Positions 16,867 to 23,136 of a stretch of 37,154 nucleotides of DNA are shown piece after piece. Source of the DNA: Caldifarciminota bacterium (GTDB lineage Bacteria > Hydrothermota > Hydrothermia > LBFQ01 > DSFT01); assembly GCA_025060695.1 (NCBI GenBank), contig JANXBH010000016.1, positions 1 through 37,154 of the forward strand, read 5' to 3'. Made by a program: the position numbers and the translations under genes. The notes beneath the pieces are model-generated. The model worked only from the letters and a program-made list of their open reading frames with translations. It had not been told where the DNA came from and ran no database searches. The first letter of the stretch is position 1; the number at the start of each line of letters is the position of its first letter.

Positions 16867-17084
16867 GTGATAAGAAGGATGTTATAAAGGTTGAAGGAAC
16901 TATAAAAGAAGTTTTGCCAAATGCACTGTTTAGAGTAAAATTAGATAATGGTATGGAAATTTTAGCATATCTCTCAGGTAAAATGCGTATTCATTATGTG
17001 AGAATAGTTCCAGGAGATAGAGTAGTTGTAGAACTTCCAGTTTACGATTTAAGTAAGGGAAGGATAGTTTATAGGTATAAGTAA
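16863..17084 (+). CDS. infA: Translation initiation factor IF-1
   Basis: A 73-residue OB-fold protein: [34 protein letters not shown] then [30 protein letters not shown], full family length. It binds the ribosomal A site with IF-2 and IF-3. Unusually it is not in a ribosomal protein operon here; it follows the DUF4388-like gene with ATGA overlap. A weak AAGGTG precedes the ATG. The stop faces the CARF ORF stop across one base. Confidence 0.95.
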   Translation: MSDKKDVIKVEGTIKEVLPNALFRVKLDNGMEILAYLSGKMRIHYVRIVPGDRVVVELPVYDLSKGRIVYRYK

Positions 17085-17085
17085 T

Positions 17086-17490
17086 TTACTCGCTTTGATA
17101 ATTAGTAACATCAAAAACCTTTATTTCCTTTGTATTAGTGGATATATAACAAAAATATCTATCATACGCAAGGGAAGAGAAACTTCCTGCCGCTGATTGA
17201 ATTTTTTGCCCTCCAGTTATGTCTATTAGTATATCATTTGGTTCGATTTTTTTGTCTAATATTAGTTTTTCATATATTTCTTCAATAACTTCTATATTTT
17301 TTCTTAAGTCTTCAAAGTCTATACCTTCTTCAAATGATATAATTTCTATCTTTTCTCCGTAAAGACTAAATTCTTTTATCTTTCTAAAAAGCGTTTTAAA
17401 GTATTCTATTTGTTCATAGCTTTCTTTAGATGGTATTATATAAACGTACTTTAGACTATCTTTGAATTTGTCAATTATTCTTATCTGCAT
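17086..17490 (-). CDS. CARF-domain protein, C-terminal part of a probable membrane CARF effector
   Basis: The 134-residue ORF has a CARF (Rossmann) look: a first strand YVYIIPSKES, helices, IEIISFEEGIDFEDL, then the signature D90-I-T-G-G-Q-K96 (ILIDITGGQKIQSAAGSF) and YFCYISTNTKEIKVFDV. CARF domains bind cyclic oligoadenylates made by type III CRISPR Cas10. The open frame continues upstream of the ATG through FQGRKIAWEM, which recalls the PW(Q/R)M element joining the membrane part to the CARF domain in membrane-anchored members. It then hits TAA codons. So the ATG is probably internal and the ORF the surviving 3' part of a broken gene. Confidence 0.65.
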   Translation of the reverse strand: MQIRIIDKFKDSLKYVYIIPSKESYEQIEYFKTLFRKIKEFSLYGEKIEIISFEEGIDFEDLRKNIEVIEEIYEKLILDKKIEPNDILIDITGGQKIQSAAGSFSSLAYDRYFCYISTNTKEIKVFDVTNYQSE

Positions 17491-17905
17491 TTCCCAAGCT
17501 ATTTTCCGTCCCTGAAAAATTTCATTTATAGATTTTTGGCATTAATATTACTTAAAAATATTATCAAAGCTTTTGGTTTATATTGATGTCTTTTATTAAT
17601 CTCCATCCCATATAGAAATTTGTAAGTCCAAAAAATATCTTAAGAGCACCATATACGTAATCTTCTTTCATGAGACTAAGACTTTCTTCAATAGATTTTA
17701 AATTTAGTTTTATGTATATTTTTAGAGGTATAAGGCTCTCTGGTAAGTGATTTGTCAGGTTTTCTAAGAATTTTGTTAGATTTATTATCTGATTTGTTAG
17801 TTAGGATAGCAAGGATAAAAAAACAAAGAGGAGTAAAATATTTTCAAGCTTGGATTCTCTTTTTTGTGAGGAGAGATGGATTCTCGTAGTTGTTAGAAAA
17901 ATAAG
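17491..17905 (-). pseudogene. Degraded N-terminal and membrane part of the CARF effector
   Basis: Minus-strand pieces join on to the CARF ORF. From about 17905 an open frame without ATG (VELIFLTTTRIHLSS, then a membrane-like helix KLENILLLFVFLSLLS) stops at TAA 17803-17801. The same frame resumes at 17800 and runs 78 codons to TGA 17566-17564 (LTNQIINLTKFLENL, EDYVYGALKIFFGLTNFYMGW). A frame change and two TAA codons then separate it from FQGRKIAWEM and the CARF domain. The most economical reading is one membrane-CARF gene of roughly 270 codons with two or more stops and one frameshift. Confidence 0.55.
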
Positions 17906-17910
17906 CTCTA

Positions 17911-18129
17911 CTAATATATAATGTAAATTACCGTGGAAGTTATTGGTATTAGAGAAGGAAATATGTAAACTATAAAAATCTTTGAAAATGCAACTGATTC
18001 AATTATTTCTGCAAAACCGTCTGCAAGCCAAGATATAGAAATGAGAATTAAAATAGTGATTAAGAAAGCCAACGGTGTCTTAATTTTACCTATTACCTTA
18101 ATTATACTTAGTAAAGCTTCATTTCCCAT
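17911..18129 (-). CDS. Small two-helix membrane protein
   Basis: This 72-residue ORF begins MGNEALLSIIKVIGKIKTPL and contains two long hydrophobic segments, about residues 20-37 (FLITILILISISWL) and 48-72 (FSKIFIVYIFPSLIPI). Its stop overlaps the likely beginning of the broken CARF-gene frame. A CTTTAAAATTT element lies 20 bases upstream of the ATG. It may be an intact small membrane component of the decayed defence island, or another remnant. I do not recognise a family. Confidence 0.35.
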   Translation of the reverse strand: MGNEALLSIIKVIGKIKTPLAFLITILILISISWLADGFAEIIESVAFSKIFIVYIFPSLIPITSTVIYIIY

Positions 18130-18152
18130 GCTTAAACCTGTATTAAAAAATT

Positions 18153-18359
18153 TTAAAGTTTTTCTAAAATATTCATTGCTGGAGACATAAAGACTGTTGA
18201 GTATAGTTTTTTAAGCGAAATTATTCCGCTTATAGGTTTTAAAGCTACGAACATAGCTATTGTTAAATTCAATATATAGTATTGCAGTATTTTGGTTAAC
18301 TGATTTGATTAAATAATAAGTTTAGGAACTATCTTTTCAATACCATCCACTGAGCTTAC
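18153..18359 (-). pseudogene. Unrecognised membrane-like gene fragment
   Basis: A minus-strand frame from 18359 (SSVDGIEKIVPKLII) is broken by TAA at 18311-18309. It then continues for 51 codons to TAA 18155-18153, with the hydrophobic stretch YYILNLTIAMFVAL and then SGIISLKKLYSTVFMSPAM. No start codon or Shine-Dalgarno site supports an intact gene. It lies between the HEPN fragment and the small membrane protein and looks like part of the same decayed island. Confidence 0.3.
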
Positions 18360-18365
18360 TACTTA

Positions 18366-19084
18366 TTATTTCCTCTTGGTCTTTCTTGGTATTTCATATT
18401 TACAATTGTGTTCAAAACCCGCATGTGCAAAGAAGTTTCTTTTTTGTAAACTTCCATCATATTTTTCTTTAGTTAATTTGCTATATTTTTTAGGCTTTTC
18501 ATCTATTTCGTTTTTAATCTTCCTAATAACTTCTTACCCTTTAAAAATTTAAATCATCTTTTCTAGTAAAGTTCATACTTCCTAAATATGCTTTTACTAA
18601 GTTTTCAAACTCTACAGTAAGTTTTGCGGTTCTTTTTACTTGAATTTTGTTTGATTTTGTATCAATCTTTATATAATTGTCCTTACATCTTTTTACGATT
18701 TCCTTTATTCTATCCTTCATTTTATCATGACTTAACAAATATTATTCCTTTCTGGAATATCTTCGTTGTCTGGTTCAATTAGCTTTTTTTACTCTGACAA
18801 GCAGTAATGCTTGGAAATGTACTTGAGTGTTCTACTACATGAATGTTTGAAGTTTGAATAGTTTGACTGTATGGTTCTGAGTTTAAAACTTTCAAAGTTA
18901 TATCACCAATCCAATAATTTCTTCAAATTCGAATTCTAACTGATATAAAACAGAGTAATAGAAATCGCTCATCCCCCCTTATCATAACTTTCAAATTCAA
19001 TATTTGTAAATCTGTTTCTGAATTTTTTATTACAGTTTCTTCTATATATGCTCTACTTCTTTTCACTGCTTTGGATTTCCTCAT
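18366..19084 (-). pseudogene. Csx1-like CARF-HEPN ribonuclease, frameshifted remnant
   Basis: Minus-strand fragments line up in the order of a Csx1-family gene. 18923-19084 reads MRKSKAVKRSRAYIEE to LNLKVMIRG. A frame change at a G6 run (18973-18978) leads to SDFYYSVLYQLEFEFEEIIG, and another frame change to ITLKVLNSEPYSQTIQTSNI then VVEHSS, recalling the VYNSEPY block after the CARF core. 18541-18738 (KDRIKEIVKRCKDNY, VKRTAKLTVEFENLVKAY) opens the HEPN domain, and 18366-18533 carries QKRNFFAHAGFEHN. R-N-F-F-A-H is the RxxxxH ribonuclease motif. The 5' end of the CARF domain is missing where the M32 carboxypeptidase promoter now lies. At least three frame breaks make it non-functional. Confidence 0.6.
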
Positions 19085-19090
19085 ACACCT

Positions 19091-19104
19091 ATACTTTAAA
19101 ATTT
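19091..19104 (+). promoter_or_regulatory. Promoter element of the M32 carboxypeptidase gene
   Basis: TATACTTTAAAATT, with TAAAAT at 19097-19102, ends 6 bases before the ATG at 19109. There is no Shine-Dalgarno site between. Confidence 0.5.
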
Positions 19105-19108
19105 CAGA

Positions 19109-20608
19109 ATGAATAACTTAACTCCAAAACAAGCGTATGAAAAATTATATAAAATTTCAAAAAGATTAGCATATTTTTCTTCAGTACTATCAATATTAGG
19201 TTGGGATGAGAGAACTTATATTCCTAAAAGTGGTTATAAGTATAGGTCTGAATTAAATGCAGTTTTAGGTGAATATATTCACGACGAATGGACAAAGGAC
19301 TACATTGGAGAACTTATAGAAATTGCGAAAAATGGTGAACTAAACGAGATAGAAAGGTCAAATCTTTATTGGTGGGAAAGGAGCTACATAAGAAGTAAAA
19401 AAATACCAAAGGAATTACTAATTAATCATATTAAAGTTTCTACAGTAGCATATCAGGTATGGAAGGAGGCAAGAGAAAAAAGTGATTTTGAACTATTTAA
19501 ACCATATTTAAATGAAATAGTAAAAATCTTAAGAGAAAAAGTCCAAATTCTTGGATATAAAAATGAACCATATGATGCACTATTGGATGGATATGAAGCA
19601 GAAATTACAGCTGAAGAAATCTCAAAAGTTTTTGAAGAACTAAAGGGAGAAACTATAAGGCTTTTGGAAAAAGTAAAGGAAAAGGATTTTAAAAGACGTC
19701 TAATTAATGGTCATTTTGAAAAAGAAAAGCAGAAAAGTTTTTGTATTTACTTATTGGAAAAGATAGGTTTTGATTTTTCAATGGGAAGAATAGATGAAAC
19801 TACTCATCCATTTGCAACAAGAATACATCCTGGTGATATAAGAATTACTACAAGGTTTTATGAAGACAATATACTTTCAAGTATTTTTGGGACACTTCAT
19901 GAAATGGGTCATGCATTTTATGAAATGGGATTAAAAGAGGAGTATTTTGGAACTCCTGTTGGAGAGGCAGTTTCTTTGGGTATTCACGAGTCTCAATCAA
20001 GATTTTGGGAAAATATTATAGGAAGAAGTTTGGAATTTTGGGAGTTATTTTATAAGGATTTAAGAAGATATTTTATGCACTTTGAAAATATAAAATTGGA
20101 ACATTTTTATCTTGCTATAAATGAAATAAAACCTTCTTATATAAGAGTAGAGGCAGATGAACTAACCTATAATTTACACATTATACTCAGATTTGAGCTT
20201 GAGAGAGATTTAATAAATGGAAAGCTTAGTATAGATGATGTTAAAGATGCATGGAATGAGAAGTTTGAGAGTCTTTTTGGTTTTAGACCGAGAAACGACA
20301 GTGAGGGAATATTACAAGATGTACATTGGTCATCTGACATGGGATATTTTCCAACTTATACACTTGGAAATTTAAATGCTGCACAATTTTTATATAAAAT
20401 AAATAAAGACTTAGGAAATATATACGAACTTGTAAAAGAAGGTAATTTTAAAACTATATACAATTGGTTGAAGGAAAACATATACGAGAAAGGTTCATTA
20501 TACAAACCTCAGGAACTTTTAGAAAAAGTTACGGGTGAAAGAACAAATCCTAAGTATTTTCTAAAATACATAGAAGATAAAATAGAAAAACTGCTAAGTA
20601 TTGACTAA
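19109..20608 (+). CDS. Carboxypeptidase Taq, M32 metallopeptidase
   Basis: A 499-residue, mostly helical zinc carboxypeptidase. The zinc site HEMGH is at residues 264-268 (GTLHEMGHAFYEMGL), and the third ligand/helper lies in GIHESQSRFWEN (His293-Glu294). HPFATRIHPGDIRITTRF and IRVEADELTYNLHIILRFELE are the other family signatures, and DVHWSSDMGYFPTYTLGN ends the active-site cleft. It removes C-terminal residues of cytosolic peptides; family length is about 500. It is transcribed alone; its stop interleaves with that of the convergent permease gene. Confidence 0.96.
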   Translation: MNNLTPKQAYEKLYKISKRLAYFSSVLSILGWDERTYIPKSGYKYRSELNAVLGEYIHDEWTKDYIGELIEIAKNGELNEIERSNLYWWERSYIRSKKIPKELLINHIKVSTVAYQVWKEAREKSDFELFKPYLNEIVKILREKVQILGYKNEPYDALLDGYEAEITAEEISKVFEELKGETIRLLEKVKEKDFKRRLINGHFEKEKQKSFCIYLLEKIGFDFSMGRIDETTHPFATRIHPGDIRITTRFYEDNILSSIFGTLHEMGHAFYEMGLKEEYFGTPVGEAVSLGIHESQSRFWENIIGRSLEFWELFYKDLRRYFMHFENIKLEHFYLAINEIKPSYIRVEADELTYNLHIILRFELERDLINGKLSIDDVKDAWNEKFESLFGFRPRNDSEGILQDVHWSSDMGYFPTYTLGNLNAAQFLYKINKDLGNIYELVKEGNFKTIYNWLKENIYEKGSLYKPQELLEKVTGERTNPKYFLKYIEDKIEKLLSID

Positions 20609-21363
20609 ACTAATCTTTTCCTAATTTGATATGAAATAAAGTCTACAAGTGCAACTGTAATGATAACGATAATTATAATTATTCCAACTTGTTCCCAGTT
20701 TCTATTTTGAACCTTTAATATTAATTGTGTTCCTATGCCTCCTGCACCTACCATGCCTACTATAGTTGCACTTCTTACAGCAAGTTCAAATCTATAAATA
20801 GAATAGTTTACAAAATAAACAAAAACCTGAGGAATAATACCGAAGAAGAATTTTTGCCAAAAGTTGGCTCCAACACTATCTACTGCCTCTATTATGCCCT
20901 TATCTATATTTTCAATAGCTTCAGTATATAGTTTCCCAAGCATTCCAATAGAGTGAATACCAATGGCTAATGCACCTGCAAATGGACCAGGTCCTACTAC
21001 ACTTACAAAAATTATTGCAAGTAGTATTTCTGGAAATGTTCTAATGAAGTTTAATATTATTTTAAAAAATCTTGAAAATTTTGAAAAATTTACTGCGGAA
21101 AGAAATCCAAAAGGTACAGAAAGTAAAGATGCTATAAATGTTCCAAAATATGCAATTAATAATGTTCTAAGCATTTCAAAAAGCATTTCAAAAAAGAAAT
21201 CACTAAATAATAAATTCGTTGAATTTATAAACATTCTATTTAAAATCGTAATACCTTTTGGAAGTCCTTCAACTATCCTTTTTAAATTTATATCTACTGA
21301 ACTAATTGCCCAAGCATATACTATAAATACTACAATTAAAAATAAAAACCATCTCCATTTCAT
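20605..21363 (-). CDS. PhnE-type ABC transporter permease (second)
   Basis: A 252-residue permease with about six membrane helices. The conserved blocks are IRTFPEILLAIIFVSVVGPGPFAGALAIGIHSIGMLGKLYTEAIENID and, after it, GIIPQVFVYFVNYSIYRFE and VGMVGAGGIG, typical of PhnE/PtxC. It would import phosphonate, phosphite or phosphate-ester type substrates with a PhnC ATPase and PhnD binding protein. Neither is adjacent. Its ATG overlaps the end of the first permease gene by 4 bases. Confidence 0.85.
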   Translation of the reverse strand: MKWRWFLFLIVVFIVYAWAISSVDINLKRIVEGLPKGITILNRMFINSTNLLFSDFFFEMLFEMLRTLLIAYFGTFIASLLSVPFGFLSAVNFSKFSRFFKIILNFIRTFPEILLAIIFVSVVGPGPFAGALAIGIHSIGMLGKLYTEAIENIDKGIIEAVDSVGANFWQKFFFGIIPQVFVYFVNYSIYRFELAVRSATIVGMVGAGGIGTQLILKVQNRNWEQVGIIIIIVIITVALVDFISYQIRKRLV

Positions 21364-22133
21364 ACTATCTTACTCCTTAGCTTTTCACTAACATAGTCAA
21401 TAATCAAAACTGCAATGAATGTAATAAAAACTATCATACTTACATTGGCATAGTTTCCAAGTCTGATATTCTCAATTAATATTTGTCCTATACCTCCTGC
21501 ACCTACGAAACCTAAAACTACAGAGACCCTAATATTTACCTCAAAAGTATATAAGCTATATGAAATAAAGTTTGGTAATATTTGTGGAACTATTGAAAAG
21601 TAAATAGTTTGAATTAAATTGGAACCTGTGGCTAAAACACCCTCTACCTGATTTTTATCTATTGCGTCTATATCTTCAGATAATAATTTGGTAATAATTC
21701 CAAATGAAAATAAGCTGATTGCGATAATACCGGGTAGTGCTCCAATACCGAATATTGCAACAAAAATTGATGCTAAAACTATATCTGGCACTGTTCTAAT
21801 AAAGTTCATGAAAATTCTTGCAAAGTTGTAAACTATTCTATTTTTCATTGTTATACTTGAAGCCAAGAAACTAAATGGAAAAGAAATGATTACCGCTATA
21901 GTGGTTCCAAGTAGTGATATTTGAATTGTCTCAATTAGTTTTTGAAATATTGTTGGAAAGTAGTTAAAGTTTGGTTTTATAAGTGCAAAAATGAAGTCTC
22001 CAATCCTCGGAAGTCCCAAAATAAGATCAACTATATTAAATTCTATTGAAATGGCAGAAATTACTAAAAGAGTAAAAAAAATTACCGTAAATAGGAATAT
22101 TTTTATTTTTGTTTTAAGTGTTAAAACACTCAT
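21360..22133 (-). CDS. PhnE-type ABC transporter permease (first)
   Basis: A 257-residue homologue of the next gene, with the same order of motifs: FIRTVPDIVLASIFVAIFGIGALPGIIAISLFSFGIITKLLSEDIDAID, SIVPQILPNFISYSLYTFEVNIR and VLGFVGAGGIGQIL. The two permeases probably form a heterodimer, as in other two-PhnE systems. The start overlaps the ispH stop by 4 bases, so the permeases are in one transcript with ispH. Substrate inferred from family only. Confidence 0.85.
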   Translation of the reverse strand: MSVLTLKTKIKIFLFTVIFFTLLVISAISIEFNIVDLILGLPRIGDFIFALIKPNFNYFPTIFQKLIETIQISLLGTTIAVIISFPFSFLASSITMKNRIVYNFARIFMNFIRTVPDIVLASIFVAIFGIGALPGIIAISLFSFGIITKLLSEDIDAIDKNQVEGVLATGSNLIQTIYFSIVPQILPNFISYSLYTFEVNIRVSVVLGFVGAGGIGQILIENIRLGNYANVSMIVFITFIAVLIIDYVSEKLRSKIV

Positions 22134-23050
22134 ATTTGTGGTAGTTGAAATCTAATTCTCTCTATTGCATCTCCCAATTCTATTACTTCTTCACCCCCTT
22201 TTTGTAGTAAATAGTCTATAGTTTTTTGGACTAATATTTCTGGTGTTGAAGCACCTGAAGTAATTCCAATATTCTTTATATCTTTTAACCACTCATCATT
22301 TATATACTCATAGCTCTCTATTAAATACGACTTTGCTCCATGTTTCTCTGCAACTTCTCTTAGTCTATTTGAATTGGAACTCTCATTTGAACCTATCACA
22401 AGCACTAAATCGCATATTTTTGAAATTTTCTTTATAGCATCCTGTCTATTTTGTGTTGCATAGCATATATCTTCCTTTTTTGGAATAACAATTTGAGGAA
22501 ATCTTCTTTTAAGTATTTCTATTATTTCTCTTGTATCGTCCACACTTAAAGTAGTTTGAGTTAGCAGTGCAAGCTTATTAGATTTTGGAATATAGTTCAT
22601 CGCTTCTTCTTTTGTTTCTATAATGTCAATTTTATCTTCGCATTCTCCCTTTATTCCGATTGCTTCTACGTGATTTTTATGACCTATGTATATAATAAAA
22701 TAACCATTTTCTACAAACTCCTTTGCTTCCCTATGAACCTTATGAACTAAGGGACAAGTTGCATCAATAACTTTTAAACCTTTCTTTTTTGCAATTTCAT
22801 AGTGTATAGGTGGTGAACCGTGAGCAGAGAAAACTACTATGGAATTATCTGGAATTTCATTTATATCCTCTACAAAAACTGCTCCCTCTTTTTCAAGTTC
22901 CCTCACTACAAATTTATTGTGCACAATTGCATGCTTTACATAAATAGGTCTTCCATACTTTTTTAAAGTTAATCTTACTACTTCTATAGCTCTATCAACT
23001 CCTGCGCAAAATCCCCTTGGTCTTGCTAAGTAAATTTTAAATGAATTCAA
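22130..23050 (-). CDS. ispH: 4-hydroxy-3-methylbut-2-enyl diphosphate reductase
   Basis: A 306-residue [4Fe-4S] enzyme, the last step of the MEP isoprenoid pathway, giving IPP and DMAPP. The three cluster cysteines are in RGFCAGVDRAIE (Cys15), VIDATCPLVHKVH and EDICYATQNRQDA. HAIVHNKFVVREL and VVFSAHGSPP supply substrate-site histidines, and GITSGASTPEILVQ and IGSNESSNSNRLREVA complete the pattern. The start is TTG at 23050, 7 bases after TAAAAT on the minus strand. It is the first gene of a unit with two PhnE permeases. Confidence 0.95.
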   Translation of the reverse strand: MNSFKIYLARPRGFCAGVDRAIEVVRLTLKKYGRPIYVKHAIVHNKFVVRELEKEGAVFVEDINEIPDNSIVVFSAHGSPPIHYEIAKKKGLKVIDATCPLVHKVHREAKEFVENGYFIIYIGHKNHVEAIGIKGECEDKIDIIETKEEAMNYIPKSNKLALLTQTTLSVDDTREIIEILKRRFPQIVIPKKEDICYATQNRQDAIKKISKICDLVLVIGSNESSNSNRLREVAEKHGAKSYLIESYEYINDEWLKDIKNIGITSGASTPEILVQKTIDYLLQKGGEEVIELGDAIERIRFQLPQI

Positions 23051-23055
23051 TGCGA

Positions 23056-23065
23056 AAATTTTAAA
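23056..23065 (-). promoter_or_regulatory. Promoter element of ispH
   Basis: TTTTAAAATTTT on the minus strand with the TAAAAT core at 23063-23058, 7 bases before the TTG start. No Shine-Dalgarno site is present in the gap. Confidence 0.45.
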
Positions 23066-23116
23066 AGATATTTTTAAAAAAGAGAGGTTTTTATTTTTAT
23101 TGAAATTTTTGACTAC

Positions 23117-23126
23117 CTTAAAATTT
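23117..23126 (+). promoter_or_regulatory. Promoter element of the MurT gene
   Basis: CCTTAAAATTTTTG gives TAAAAT at 23119-23124, 12 bases before the TTG start at 23137. The spacing is longer than in the other examples. Confidence 0.4.
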
Positions 23127-23136
23127 TTGTTTTGCC

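Noticed and set aside
18541-18738. 65-codon minus-strand frame as an independent gene
   Set aside because: It starts at a TTG just after a TAA without a ribosome site and aligns better as the HEPN-start piece of the Csx1-like remnant.
17491-19108. Stop codons in the island as signs of a reassigned genetic code
   Set aside because: TAA, TAG and TGA all end normal genes elsewhere in the window, and frame changes occur too, so decay is simpler.
17086-19108. CRISPR array beside the CARF/HEPN remnants
   Set aside because: No regularly spaced repeat of 20-40 bases was seen by eye here or elsewhere in the window.
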